A stretch of DNA of 64,000 bases from Dyadobacter sp. CECT 9275 (GCF_907164905.1 NZ_CAJRAF010000004.1:620001-684000); one strand, 5' to 3'. Positions 28,583-37,820 are shown, counted from the stretch's first letter. Program-made: numbers and translations. Notes: generated by a model not told the origin, from the sequence alone.

Positions 28583-30883
28583 TTACGCATTTACTGCAAT
28601 CTGTTCACGAGCTTGCCGGGCAGCCGCCACCATATTTTCAAGGGCTGCTTTGGTTTCGGGCCATTTGCGCGTTTTCAAACCGCAGTCGGGATTCACCCAC
28701 AGGTTTTCGGCCGGCAGCAGATCCGCCGCTCTTCCCAAGAGGGATGTCATTTCTTCCGTGCCCGGTACGCGCGGCGAGTGGATGTCATACACCCCCGGAC
28801 CTATTTCGTTCGGATATTCAAAATGGGCAAATGCCTGCAGCAATTCCATTTGCGAACGGGACGTTTCAATCGTGATGACGTCGGCATCCATCGCAGCAAT
28901 GTGCTCTATTATGTCATTAAACTCACTGTAACACATATGGGTATGTATCTGTGTGCGGTCCTGCACACCTCCTGCCGTAATCCTGAAAGCCTTTACGGCC
29001 CAATCCAAATAATGTGGACGCCTGGCCTTCCGTAAAGGTAACCCCTCCCGTATCGCCGCTTCATCGATCTGAATCATCCCGATGCCCGCCTGCTCCAGTG
29101 CGAGTACCTCGTCATGAACAGCAAATGCGATCTGATTCGTAGTCACTTCTCTGGGCTGGTCGTCGCGCACGAAGGACCACTGCAGGATCGTCACCGGGCC
29201 AGTCAGCATACCCTTCATGGGCCTGTCCGTCTGCGCGGCAGCAAAGGTACTCCATCGTACGGTCATATCCTTCGGACGGCTTATGTCGCCATAAATCACC
29301 GGCGGCTTTACACAACGACTACCATAACTCTGTACCCAGCCATTTTTGGTAAAAAGGAACCCTTCGAGCTGCTCTCCAAAATATTCCACCATATCGTTCC
29401 GTTCAAATTCTCCATGCACAAGAACATCCAGCCCAATCTCTTCCTGCCAGCGAATGGCATCAATGGTAGCCTGCTCGATGGATTTCTCATATTGCTCAAC
29501 CGTCAGATCTCCTTTTTTGAATCTGGCACGCAGTTGGCGTATATCATCCGTTTGCGGGAATGAGCCAATCGTGGTGGTCGGGAAGGAAGGAAGGTGAAAG
29601 CGTTCACGCTGGATGCGCTGCCGGACGGGAAAAGCACTCGCACGGGTTGCATCCGCTTCCGTAAGGGCCGCCACACGGTCCTTTACGGCTTGCCTGTGTA
29701 CCTTTTGTGAAGTACGCCTGCTTTCAATCGCTTTCCGGTTAGCCTCAAGTAACGTATTGTTTCCTTCTAAGATCTGCCTCAGCGCATCGACTTCCCCGAG
29801 TTTCTGCCTGGCAAATGCCATCCAGTTTTTGATTTCAGGGTCCAGAGCGGTTTCCAGGTCAAGATCAATCGGACTATGTAACAGTGAGCATGATGGTGCT
29901 ACGATCACCCGCTTTGCTCCCAGCTTCTCCACCGCCCTATAGATCAGGCTTAATGATTTTTCGTAATCGTTCTTCCATACATTACGTCCGTCAACCACAC
30001 CCAGCGACAATAAAAGCCCATCCGGAACCAACGCCAGGACTTCATCCAACTGCTCCGGCCCGCGTACCAGATCAATATGCAAAGCTTCAACAGGCAAGTT
30101 CACGGCCAAAGAAGTATTGTCCAGCAAAGCTTCAAAATAAGTAGCAACCATCAGTCTGACCCCGCCGACCTGTCCCGCAATAGCCCGATAGGCAGCTTCA
30201 AATGCTTCTTCTTCCTTTTTTGAAAGATCAAGTGCAAGGCAGGGCTCATCCAGCTGTATCCATTCCGCACCCAAAGCGCCCAGGCGGTTGAGGATTTCGA
30301 TGTATACGGGAATCAGTTTTTCGAGAAGATCGATACGTTCAAAACCCTGTTCCTTTTCCTTACCAAGGAGCAGGTAACTTACCGGCCCCACCAGCACAGG
30401 CTTTGCCTTTTGGCCAAGCAGCCTTCGGGCGGTGGTATATTCAGCAAAGATATTTTCATTGTAAATACTGAATTCCTGCTGGGCTGTAAACTCCGGGACA
30501 ATGTAATGATAGTTGGTATCCAGCCACTTGGTCATTTCCATGGCCGTGATATCCAGGCCGTTTCTCTGGTAGCCACGCGCCATCGCAAAGTAAAGATCCG
30601 TTTCCGCATGGTCACCGTCCTGTGCAAGCACCGGTGCGTAACGCTGAGGTATCACCCCCAGCAAAAGGCTTGTGTCCAGTACATGATCATAAAAACTGAA
30701 ATCATTGCAGGGGATGATGTCAATACCTGCATTCAGCTGTGTCAGCCAGTTCTCTTCTTTGATCTTCTGTGCAACGCGATGTAATTCCGTCAGGGCCATC
30801 TTACCCGCCCAATATTGCTCACATGCTTTTTTTAGTTCTCTTTGTTCGCCTATCCGTGGATAGCCCAGGTTTTGTGTTAACAT
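28583..30883 (-). CDS. metE: Cobalamin-independent methionine synthase
   Basis: 766 residues, the usual MetE length, with both barrels. The N-terminal barrel starts [14 protein letters not shown]. The C-terminal catalytic barrel starts near [10 protein letters not shown] and carries the zinc ligands of HTHMC and of PDCGLKTR, plus the conserved [10 protein letters not shown] segment. It transfers the methyl group of 5-methyl-THF (polyglutamate) to homocysteine in the cytoplasm. Upstream on the same strand is a cobalamin riboswitch, the classic arrangement in which B12 shuts off MetE so that the B12-dependent enzyme can take over. No metH is present in the window. Confidence 0.97.
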   Translation of the reverse strand: MLTQNLGYPRIGEQRELKKACEQYWAGKMALTELHRVAQKIKEENWLTQLNAGIDIIPCNDFSFYDHVLDTSLLLGVIPQRYAPVLAQDGDHAETDLYFAMARGYQRNGLDITAMEMTKWLDTNYHYIVPEFTAQQEFSIYNENIFAEYTTARRLLGQKAKPVLVGPVSYLLLGKEKEQGFERIDLLEKLIPVYIEILNRLGALGAEWIQLDEPCLALDLSKKEEEAFEAAYRAIAGQVGGVRLMVATYFEALLDNTSLAVNLPVEALHIDLVRGPEQLDEVLALVPDGLLLSLGVVDGRNVWKNDYEKSLSLIYRAVEKLGAKRVIVAPSCSLLHSPIDLDLETALDPEIKNWMAFARQKLGEVDALRQILEGNNTLLEANRKAIESRRTSQKVHRQAVKDRVAALTEADATRASAFPVRQRIQRERFHLPSFPTTTIGSFPQTDDIRQLRARFKKGDLTVEQYEKSIEQATIDAIRWQEEIGLDVLVHGEFERNDMVEYFGEQLEGFLFTKNGWVQSYGSRCVKPPVIYGDISRPKDMTVRWSTFAAAQTDRPMKGMLTGPVTILQWSFVRDDQPREVTTNQIAFAVHDEVLALEQAGIGMIQIDEAAIREGLPLRKARRPHYLDWAVKAFRITAGGVQDRTQIHTHMCYSEFNDIIEHIAAMDADVITIETSRSQMELLQAFAHFEYPNEIGPGVYDIHSPRVPGTEEMTSLLGRAADLLPAENLWVNPDCGLKTRKWPETKAALENMVAAARQAREQIAVNA

Positions 30884-31037
30884 TTCGTCGGTTTATTTTG
30901 ATAAAATAGTTTAAAAGTGCATTGCAGAATGTAACAATGCTTCGAGAAATGGCATACTGAGACAGCGACAACCGCCCCGGAGAGGCTGTCGAAAATATAA
31001 TCAGGCTCGTGTTTTATTACGCGAAAACATTGTCTGT

Positions 31038-31208
31038 CCGGTAGCAGGCAGGTATCCTGACTTGTAACCTGGCGTCCGCCGTTCCTGGCCCGAAGACCAT
31101 TGGACACATTGGGACGACAGTGAATAGGTTACTTACAGTTGCGCGACAGCTCGTGATTTGCACACGATTCCCCTTTTCATTCCGACTTTCATCGAAAACC
31201 TGTTCCGG
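31038..31208 (-). ncRNA. Cobalamin (B12) riboswitch upstream of metE
   Basis: The minus strand carries the conserved cobalamin aptamer elements in order: AAAAGGGGAATC, GTGCAAATCACGAGCTGTCGC, the B12-box-like CGCAACTGTAAG, and the 3' part GTCAGGATACCTGCC (31047-31061). The ends pair as P1 (CCGG..CAGG at 31208-31199 with CCTG..CCGG at 31050-31038). It lies 155 nt upstream of metE. Downstream, a GACAGC/GCTGTC hairpin (30961-30990) without a T-run is a candidate expression platform, which would suggest control of translation or of an anti-structure. Binding of adenosylcobalamin should repress metE. Confidence 0.92.
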
Positions 31209-31238
31209 TAATTATGGAAAAGAACGACTCCGTATTTT

Positions 31239-31269
31239 TAAAGTATATAAGATTAAATATCTGCACAAA
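31239..31269 (-). promoter_or_regulatory. Probable promoter of the riboswitch-metE transcript
   Basis: On the minus strand, TTTTG (31265-31269) is followed after about 19 nt by TATACTTTA (31239-31247), an imperfect match to the -33/-7 layout of Bacteroidota. It lies about 30 nt upstream of P1 of the riboswitch in a very AT-rich stretch (31220-31380) that otherwise holds no gene. Confidence 0.4.
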
Positions 31270-31543
31270 AGTATATTATAGTAAATTAATATCTATAAAA
31301 TATAATAATATTAGATTATTTTTAATTTAATTAACAATAAAATAGATAATAAATCTTTTAAGCAATAAATTTTAGGACACGAATAGATGAAAATTCTACC
31401 GGCCCGTATACACTAAAGTCCTCCACTCGGCTACATCAATCTAAAGCTGCATTTGCTCAATTAAAAAGGGTATTTCGTCAATCTGTTTTCCGGTAATACC
31501 TGGGTTCGGACTTACTTTGCTTACCAAAATCCAGGGAGAAACC

Positions 31544-32629
31544 ATGATAACAATCCGCCGTGCATTATTTTTCGTTTTATTATTAGCCATGATCAGGGAA
31601 ACCCGGGCTCAAAACAGTCCGGGTGCCCATCCTGCCAGAACGGGCAAATTGGTTACAGCAACGATAACCTCAAAAATCCTTCAGGAAAATCGTATCGGCA
31701 TCAGCACCGATCGTAAAATCAAGATATACCTCCCTCCCGGCTACGAAAACTCGGGGCGGTATTATCCTGTGGTTTATTTTCTCCATAGTATCTTTTCTAA
31801 CAATGACGTACTGATGGAAGATGGAAAGGTCACCACCCTCATTGACCGCGCCTGGATGCACGCAGTAATCGGTGAATTCATTTTTGTAGTACCCGATTAC
31901 CGTACTGCCACCACCGGCAGCTTATATGACAATTCACCCGTGAGCGGCCGGTGGCTTGACTATACCACGGAGGAAGTGATACCTTATGTCGATCAAAAAT
32001 TCAGGACCATGGCGCGAAAAGAGAACCGGGCTGTGGTCGGTGAATTCATGGGAGGAAGAGGTGCCCTGAAACTGGCCATGACACGCCCGGATATTTTTAG
32101 TGTGGTATATGCGCTCAACCCCGTTGCTACAGGGATGGGCAAAATACCATGGAGTTATACGCAGATCGACTGGAAGAAATTGCATACTTCCACCACCTAT
32201 CCCGACAACAGCCTGGACGGTATTTCGCAAATTTTTCTGATGGTGAGCCAGACCTACCTGCCCAATTTAAATCGGCCGCCCTATTATTGCGACTTTTTTA
32301 TGGAGCCGGACAATGGCAAATTCAAACCGAACGTGGTAAACATGATCAAAGCGCAACGTGGCTTTTCCATTGGTGAGACCATTTACGACTATGCTGATCA
32401 ACTGAAATCCCTCAAGGGAGTCGCTTTAGACTGGGCACGGTTTGATCCGATCCACGCACACATCGATTCTAACCGCGAACTTTCCAGAAAGCTGGAAGAT
32501 TTGGGAATTGCGCATGAAGCGGAAGAATACAGCGGCGCTCCATTTGAAAAAACCTGGCTCGACGACGGAAGGTTTTATTTGCGGGTATTGCCTTTTTTGG
32601 CCAGAAAAATGGATTTTGGTACCAGATAA
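31544..32629 (+). CDS. Secreted esterase-fold protein lacking the catalytic Ser and His
   Basis: 361 residues from the ATG at 31544, which gives a signal peptide ending TRAQ; an ATG at 31517 is also in frame. The body matches the Esterase D/feruloyl esterase-like alpha/beta-hydrolase family (KIKIYLPPGYENSGRYYPVVYFLH, FVVPDYR, and a C-terminal FLARKM helix). The nucleophile elbow, normally GHSMGG, reads GEFMGG, so Ser is replaced by Phe168. At the place of the catalytic His (normally GxHxW) it reads YSGAPFEKTW. Both residues are therefore absent and it should not be a serine hydrolase. Possible roles are glycan binding or a regulatory pseudoenzyme. It stands alone, convergent to the copper-type operon. 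Confidence 0.75.
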   Translation: MITIRRALFFVLLLAMIRETRAQNSPGAHPARTGKLVTATITSKILQENRIGISTDRKIKIYLPPGYENSGRYYPVVYFLHSIFSNNDVLMEDGKVTTLIDRAWMHAVIGEFIFVVPDYRTATTGSLYDNSPVSGRWLDYTTEEVIPYVDQKFRTMARKENRAVVGEFMGGRGALKLAMTRPDIFSVVYALNPVATGMGKIPWSYTQIDWKKLHTSTTYPDNSLDGISQIFLMVSQTYLPNLNRPPYYCDFFMEPDNGKFKPNVVNMIKAQRGFSIGETIYDYADQLKSLKGVALDWARFDPIHAHIDSNRELSRKLEDLGIAHEAEEYSGAPFEKTWLDDGRFYLRVLPFLARKMDFGTR

Positions 32630-32706
32630 GCAGGTTTTAGCCAAAGATAAAACAGTAGGCCGCGAAAAAAAAAGAGTATATACGTATGGCCTGATAGCAC
32701 ACATAC

Positions 32707-32740
32707 GAAAAAGCACAGGAGCAGATACCGCCTGTGCTTT
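32707..32740 (-). terminator. Intrinsic terminator of the MbnP/peroxidase operon (possibly bidirectional)
   Basis: Arms AAAGCACAGG (32710-32719) and CCTGTGCTTT (32731-32740) pair perfectly over 10 bp with an 11-nt loop. On the minus strand the stem is followed by a run of five Ts, fitting the end of the minus-strand operon. On the plus strand only TTT follows, so it may also serve the esterase-fold gene. Confidence 0.8.
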
Positions 32741-32773
32741 ATGTACTATTAACAAGTTTACTTTAAATTACTT

Positions 32774-33265
32774 TTATTGTTTTATATATTTCTTTACAAA
32801 GTTTTCTGAAGCAGCCATAGAACGCCGCATCTGGCCACGCACCGCCTGGATACTGCTTTTCTGCTCCGCAAGATATTTTTCTCCCATACTTACATCGAGC
32901 TTTTCCAGTGTGTCTGCTTTATACTGATGCATCCAGTCCATCATGGATTTGTCAGCCGCTTCCAATTGTCCGACCAGTACCTGTGCCTGCAGCATTTGTG
33001 ACTTGTACTGCGGATCTGCCTTTAGCGTTAACAGGCTGTCCATCATCTTTATATGGGATTTGAGCTGCTGTTGCAGGTCCATCATCTCGCCCATTCTGGG
33101 CATGATACTGTCGTGAATGGCCATCAACTCCTGTTCCTGAGGGTTCCGATGCCCCGCATGGCTGGTATCTTCATGGCTTTCGTGAGTGGAATGCTCTTCC
33201 TTATGTTCACTTTGGCACGCGATGAACAGCGTAATTAAAGTAAGTCCTATCAGATATTTTTTCAT
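32774..33265 (-). CDS. His-rich lipoprotein, last gene of the MbnP/peroxidase operon
   Basis: 163 residues. A lipoprotein signal peptide ends at Cys17 (TLFIAC). Next comes a short His/Glu-rich stretch (EHKEEHSTHESHEDTSHAGH, residues 20-39) that could bind metal ions, then long amphipathic helices likely to form a coiled coil (MMDLQQQLKSHIKMMDSLL). The family is not recognised beyond being a Bacteroidota lipoprotein. It starts 15 bp after the second dihaem peroxidase and is followed by the operon terminator. A metal-sensing or metal-buffering role in the periplasm is inferred from the His cluster and context. Confidence 0.6.
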   Translation of the reverse strand: MKKYLIGLTLITLFIACQSEHKEEHSTHESHEDTSHAGHRNPQEQELMAIHDSIMPRMGEMMDLQQQLKSHIKMMDSLLTLKADPQYKSQMLQAQVLVGQLEAADKSMMDWMHQYKADTLEKLDVSMGEKYLAEQKSSIQAVRGQMRRSMAASENFVKKYIKQ

Positions 33266-33280
33266 TCAATGATCATTTTG

Positions 33281-34333
33281 TTAAAAATTTGATGGCTTCT
33301 GATGCTCTGGATCCCGCACAAACTCCTGATCTGTAATGGTATACAGAAATGCAACAACCTGTTTCTTCTGCTCGCCGGTCAGTTCCATACCAGAGGCAGG
33401 GATCAGTTTATCGAGCGTTGCTGAATTCTTCACCCCTGTGGAATAATGTTCCAGCACATCTTCCAGTGTGGCAAACCGGCCGTCGTGCATGTAGGGGGCG
33501 GTAAAAGCAAGGTTACGCAGGGAAGGCGTTTTAAATTTACCCAAGTCGGAAACATCATAACTGATGCGGTAGCGTCCCAAGAAGAGCCCCTCGTGGGAGG
33601 TATCCGAAAAGTCCGCATCCAGTCCATTGTTATGATACCCCTGATCCGTAAACAGCTCTCCTGCATGACAGCCCTGGCATTTCTGGCGAACCAGTTCCAG
33701 CCCGCTGAGCTCGTCGGCAGTCAGGGATCCTCCTGGTTTATTCAAGCGGAAACGATCATATCTGGAGTCAGCAGAAATAAGGGAACGCTGAAATTGCGCC
33801 AATGCCTTCGCTACATTTTGTGAACTGACCGGGCCATCAAAAGCATTTTGAAAACCGGATACATAGGCCGGTACCGCGTTAAGCTCGTCCATGAGTTCAT
33901 ATAGGTCCTGCCCCATCTCGTCGTGCGCGGTCAGCGGACCAAAAACCTGGGATTCCAGGTTGGTGGCCCCTCCGTCCCAAAACAACCCGTTAGTTGCCCA
34001 AGCCAGATTAAAGAGGGCAGGTGTATGACGAAGCAGGGCACTACCAGAAACCCCGGCAGTACTCAACCGGGCCCCGTCAGTAAATGCCCGCTGCGGATCA
34101 TGACAGGTTGCACAGGAAACTTTATTATTAGCCGATAACCTGACATCATAAAACAGCATCCTGCCGAGCGCGATACCTTCCCGACTCATCGGGTTACCGG
34201 TATCAAAGACTGGTTGCGGAAAATGAACCGGAGCCTCAAAAGTGTAAGGCTCTGGTTCAATTTCTGATTTGCTGCAGGAGCTCAGAAGTACCACCGCAGC
34301 CATTATTGTCATATTTTTGATATCAACCGGCAT
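33281..34333 (-). CDS. MauG/MbnH-like dihaem cytochrome c peroxidase, copy 2
   Basis: 350 residues. A lipoprotein signal ends LSSC20. Two c-type haem motifs are present, C74ATCH78 and C219QGCH223, in the spacing of bacterial dihaem peroxidases. The late motif YMHDG (His283) is followed 14 residues later by Tyr297 (EDVLEHY). In classical CcpA enzymes the corresponding position is the Met ligand of the high-potential haem, and in MauG it is Tyr, so a MauG/MbnH-like Tyr-liganded haem is suggested (my own alignment by eye). Such enzymes oxidise a protein partner instead of just reducing peroxide. The MbnP-like partner gene ends one base upstream. Confidence 0.85.
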   Translation of the reverse strand: MPVDIKNMTIMAAVVLLSSCSKSEIEPEPYTFEAPVHFPQPVFDTGNPMSREGIALGRMLFYDVRLSANNKVSCATCHDPQRAFTDGARLSTAGVSGSALLRHTPALFNLAWATNGLFWDGGATNLESQVFGPLTAHDEMGQDLYELMDELNAVPAYVSGFQNAFDGPVSSQNVAKALAQFQRSLISADSRYDRFRLNKPGGSLTADELSGLELVRQKCQGCHAGELFTDQGYHNNGLDADFSDTSHEGLFLGRYRISYDVSDLGKFKTPSLRNLAFTAPYMHDGRFATLEDVLEHYSTGVKNSATLDKLIPASGMELTGEQKKQVVAFLYTITDQEFVRDPEHQKPSNF

Positions 34334-34334
34334 T

Positions 34335-35120
34335 TTATTTCACTTCCGTCCCGAACGCGATTGCTTTGGTTCCGTAATTGGTAGCTACGGCGGACATCAG
34401 AGGGGCCGTCATGGCGTTGATCGTCGGGTTTTGCATTACATCTACCCCGTCAAAGATCTTGCTAACATCCACATTCAGCACCACTCCCTTAGCACTTACA
34501 GAATTAACCGGTGCAGGAAGATCGATACTCAGCGTTTTGTAATTGGCATTCAGCCCGGTTTCAGTTGTAAACTTTTTGGTGTCGCTGCCTTGTTTCACAG
34601 TACCGCCCACTGAGCTGAAAATGTAGCTGGAATGCCACATCCAGGCAATGTTACTCATTCCGTTGCCGATCGAAAGCTCTCCCGACTGGAGGCTCAGGTT
34701 ATCGTTATGCTGGGAATCCACCCCGATCGAAAATTTAACCGTTTTGTAATCACCGGCCGGAATATCCTTTAAAAGGACCGTTTCACGTTTTTTTGCAGGA
34801 TATATCATTTTATCATTGATCACCCCGGAAAGGTCCAGATCTCCCACTTCTTCGATCAGATAATAGGAATCGGGCACCTTATACTCAGCCCCTTTGGCGT
34901 CCACCAGGATCACATTGCTGACCCAATAGCGAAGCTTTGTAAAGTTGTAGGTCTGGCTGCCGATGGTGAAATCCTTGTTGAGTGCAAAATCGGAAGCGCC
35001 AACCCGTGCGTCAAAGGTAAGCTCCATGTCTCCCGCAGCTGGTGTTACGGTATCTGCATCATCGTCAGAACAAGAAGTAAAAAGGGCCGCAGCCAATGCG
35101 AAAATGAAAATACGTTTCAT
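34335..35120 (-). CDS. MbnP-like lipoprotein, copy 2 (His-depleted)
   Basis: 261 residues. Lipobox FTSC17 is followed by a beta-rich domain of the MbnP family (DMELTFDARVG, YNFTKLRYWVSNV, LLKDIPAGDYKTVKFSIGVDS). The family's Trp-rich segment is present (Trp160 and Trp162 in AWMWHSSYIF). MbnP proteins bind copper with help of a kynurenine made from Trp by the partner MbnH. Compared with copy 1, the His of the FxxH-G motif is Glu187, the His before the VDV strand is Val, and the C-terminal HIH is missing. Copper binding of the known type is therefore doubtful. Its start lies 253 bp after the preceding gene, so it may have its own promoter. Confidence 0.82.
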   Translation of the reverse strand: MKRIFIFALAAALFTSCSDDDADTVTPAAGDMELTFDARVGASDFALNKDFTIGSQTYNFTKLRYWVSNVILVDAKGAEYKVPDSYYLIEEVGDLDLSGVINDKMIYPAKKRETVLLKDIPAGDYKTVKFSIGVDSQHNDNLSLQSGELSIGNGMSNIAWMWHSSYIFSSVGGTVKQGSDTKKFTTETGLNANYKTLSIDLPAPVNSVSAKGVVLNVDVSKIFDGVDVMQNPTINAMTAPLMSAVATNYGTKAIAFGTEVK

Positions 35121-35373
35121 ATATTCTTTAATTTTAAAAGCAAAATTGATTGATACTGAATTTTTTATAAAAATTTTATCCGATTCAACTATGGCCTGTT
35201 ACAGGAAAACTACCAACCCTAGATATAACAGATCGGTCATCAGAAAGCCGTTTACCGTAGCCTGGAAAACACGGCTCCCACCCATTGCCATGCGCATGAC
35301 TATTCATCCCTGGGAGGCAGAGATAACCCGTATGACATGATCAGCAGCTGACAGGCTTTGAAGAAATGCAGCA

Positions 35374-35751
35374 TTACCACCAGGGTGGTTGCAGGATATC
35401 GTTAATGGGGGATGTGTACACCCGAAGCAGATAAAAGAAACGCAGCAGGCAGGTAACCGTAAAAACCTGATTGGGAAAGGTAAACCCATGAGACGCTACG
35501 AAGAAGAGCTGTGCAATCGGCATGTTTTCTACACGCTCCGTGGTTTCCTTGTCCTTTTTGTTCTGCTGCTCTTTGAGTTTTTTAGCCAGATAACACTTGC
35601 CGTTACAGTTCAGTGTGGGCTTGTCGCGGTTTTCACAGAGTACTCTGGCTATGTAAGCCCGGTTGATGTTAAAATAAGCAACTGTTCCCCACGGACTCAG
35701 CGTGGGTAGCATTACGGCAAAAAGCAGTATGTATGCTAAAACAGATCGCAT
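35374..35751 (-). CDS. Small membrane protein with CNGKC motif, copy 2
   Basis: 125 residues. An N-terminal membrane segment (about 3-20) is followed by the block LCENRDKPTLNCNGKCYLAKKL, then a charged helix (KEQQNKKDKETTE), a second hydrophobic stretch and a C-terminal PP motif. Three cysteines (CxxxxDKPxLxCxGKC) are shared with the copy at 38757-39158. The family is a Bacteroidota-specific hypothetical that I cannot name. The conserved Cys triad next to MbnP and dihaem-peroxidase genes suggests metal binding or redox handling at the membrane. It follows the barrel gene after 34 bp. Confidence 0.7.
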   Translation of the reverse strand: MRSVLAYILLFAVMLPTLSPWGTVAYFNINRAYIARVLCENRDKPTLNCNGKCYLAKKLKEQQNKKDKETTERVENMPIAQLFFVASHGFTFPNQVFTVTCLLRFFYLLRVYTSPINDILQPPWW

Positions 35752-35785
35752 GAAATTGTGCTAAGGCGGATACTAAAATAACCGA

Positions 35786-36694
35786 TCAGAATAAAAATCC
35801 AAGTTGTACCAACACTCTCTCCTTGGCAATGACATGCCCGGAAGAGCTTTTTTGGGCAAGCGGTTTCTGACCGTTCACACCCAGTGTCCAGCGATTAGAA
35901 AAAAAAGTAACCCCTGCTGTACCATTCAAAAGTCTCCCGCCTGTTATTTCCAGAATTTCGCCGTCTTTTTTGCCATGTTCTGCGTTTTCGGCATACACAC
36001 CAACGCTGGGCGTAATGGATATAGCGCCGATCTTAAAGGAACGGTATAGGTCTATGGTACCAAACAATTGATCGCCAAACTTGTAATTTTGGGAATTGGT
36101 AGTATTAAACTTACGTGAGACATTGGTAGCCAGTCCCCATTGATTCAGATTCACCGTGTAAAAGGCGTTCAGGATAAAATCTGTGCTTCCGGTGCCCAAC
36201 TGAAAATTGGCATTGGCAACTTCCAGGGTATTGTTTTCATCAAATTTAAACTTACCCGTGGGCAATTTGATTCCACCGCCTACCATCAGTGTGTGCGTAA
36301 TAGCACCGGAACTCTCCTTGTCCATTAAAGTATTTAGAATATTATAGTTGGCCAGAACAGTGATATCGCCCAGTCCATTCTGTTTTTTTACATCAGCCGA
36401 TGTAACCTGACGGTCAACGCGGTAAGGCACAAATGCCATAACCTGCACCCTTTTGATCGGGAAAAATCTGGCGTATACTTCACCCAGATTGAAATGTTCC
36501 TGGGTACGGAGTACTTTACTGTCTGGGTGGGTTACAAAGTTAAGCCTTTGGTAACGTACCCCGATCAGTGATTTGTTGGATTGTGGCAGCAGCCCGAAGT
36601 AAGAACCACTGTTTGCACAGCCGCAAATATCGCAGGCCATTGAAATATGGGCTGCGCAAATGAAAGAGAGTAATAATCTGTATTTAATTTTCAT
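35786..36694 (-). CDS. Outer-membrane beta-barrel (transporter-like) with N-terminal CDICGC motif
   Basis: 302 residues. A signal peptide is followed directly by CDICGCANSGSYFG (Cys21, Cys24, Cys26), then GVRYQRLNF and a regular alternation of amphipathic strands ending in VLVQLGFLF, with a C-terminal Phe as in outer-membrane barrels. Similar Bacteroidota proteins are called transporters. The CxxCxC sequence at the mature N-terminus would sit on the periplasmic side and could bind a soft metal such as copper. It lies 11 bp after the first dihaem peroxidase and 34 bp before the second CNGKC gene, so it belongs to the operon. Passage of metal or metal complex across the outer membrane is inference. 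Confidence 0.7.
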   Translation of the reverse strand: MKIKYRLLLSFICAAHISMACDICGCANSGSYFGLLPQSNKSLIGVRYQRLNFVTHPDSKVLRTQEHFNLGEVYARFFPIKRVQVMAFVPYRVDRQVTSADVKKQNGLGDITVLANYNILNTLMDKESSGAITHTLMVGGGIKLPTGKFKFDENNTLEVANANFQLGTGSTDFILNAFYTVNLNQWGLATNVSRKFNTTNSQNYKFGDQLFGTIDLYRSFKIGAISITPSVGVYAENAEHGKKDGEILEITGGRLLNGTAGVTFFSNRWTLGVNGQKPLAQKSSSGHVIAKERVLVQLGFLF

Positions 36695-36705
36695 AGGAAT
36701 TTCAA

Positions 36706-37800
36706 TTAGAAAGCAGTTCCGATACCCGGATCCGACAGTTTAGCTTCGCGAATGAATTGTTCGTCCGACAGCGTTTTTAAGAAAGCAATAAGTGCCTGCT
36801 TTTCGGTTGCAGTTAAGGCTATACCTGTTTTTCCATTTTGCTGAATAAGCAACGGATCCAGCGTAGTGAGTTTTTGAACACTGTCGGTATAGTGATCCAG
36901 TACTTCTTCCAGCGAATGGTAGCGGCCATCATGCATATACGGGCCGGTCAAGCCTACGTTGCGAAGGCTTGGTACCTTAAATTTATAATGATCCGCCTCA
37001 TTCCCCGTGATTGCCCCTCGTCCCAGGTCATTGTTCATCATGGGCGCCAGGCCATTGTTCCTGAAGCTATGGTCGGTGAACAGCACTCCGGCATGGCACG
37101 AGCTGCAATTTTTCTGGAATAACACCAACCCCTCCTTCTCCTGGGTGTTGAGTGCTGCGGCATCTCCCGCCCTGTAATAATCGTATTTTGAACCGGCCGA
37201 AACCATTGTCACCATAAACTGAGATAACGCTTTCATCATACGCTCGGAGTTGATTTCATCCGTTCCAAAAGCTGCTTTGAACATTTTGGGATAGTCCACC
37301 GGAATTTTTGATGCGGGATTGGGTGTTTTCCTCAGCTTGTCCAGCACATTGGTTACCTTCTCATCCATTTCAACAGGATTTTCAATCGGATTGAAAGGAA
37401 AAAGGTCCAGGTCGTGCACACCGCCATCCCAGAAAAAGGAATCACTCCATGCCATGTTCTGTACAGCCGGGGAATTACGTACCCCCAGCCGATCGTCCAC
37501 ACCATGGCTTAGCTCGTGACCGTGATGTGTAAAGGCAGCCTGTTGCTGGTGACAAGTACCGCACCCTACCTGGTTGGTTCGGGACAGTATGCCGTCATAG
37601 AAAAGAAACCTTCCTAGCTCCACACCCTCTTCCGTCAACGGGTTGCGAGAGAGGTCATATACCGGGTCGGGAAACCCAGCCGGCTTGGTCCAGGTGAGAG
37701 GCGTCGGTCCGGTTTTGACTGGCTCAGGCTCCTTCTCGTCATTCTTTTGACAACCCAAGGCTATGACCAGTAAAGTCAGAAATAAGACCGTTTTATTCAT
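36706..37800 (-). CDS. MauG/MbnH-like dihaem cytochrome c peroxidase, copy 1
   Basis: 364 residues from the ATG at 37800, chosen over 37824 because it gives a clean lipoprotein signal (VIALGC17) and leaves 20 bp after the MbnP stop. Haem motifs are C80GTCH84 and C232SSCH236. YMHDG (His290) is followed 14 residues later by Tyr304 (EEVLDHY), the position of the MauG tyrosine ligand. MbnH, the known relative, converts a Trp of MbnP to kynurenine and thereby builds a copper site. This copy has its natural partner directly upstream. It differs from copy 2 by a longer loop before the Tyr motif and by an extended N-terminal domain. Confidence 0.86.
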   Translation of the reverse strand: MNKTVLFLTLLVIALGCQKNDEKEPEPVKTGPTPLTWTKPAGFPDPVYDLSRNPLTEEGVELGRFLFYDGILSRTNQVGCGTCHQQQAAFTHHGHELSHGVDDRLGVRNSPAVQNMAWSDSFFWDGGVHDLDLFPFNPIENPVEMDEKVTNVLDKLRKTPNPASKIPVDYPKMFKAAFGTDEINSERMMKALSQFMVTMVSAGSKYDYYRAGDAAALNTQEKEGLVLFQKNCSSCHAGVLFTDHSFRNNGLAPMMNNDLGRGAITGNEADHYKFKVPSLRNVGLTGPYMHDGRYHSLEEVLDHYTDSVQKLTTLDPLLIQQNGKTGIALTATEKQALIAFLKTLSDEQFIREAKLSDPGIGTAF

Positions 37801-37820
37801 TTCAGTACAACAGGTAAGAA

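Noticed and set aside
30877..31107. 76-codon minus-strand frame upstream of metE
   Set aside because: It runs through the cobalamin riboswitch 3' part and expression platform, so it is not a gene.
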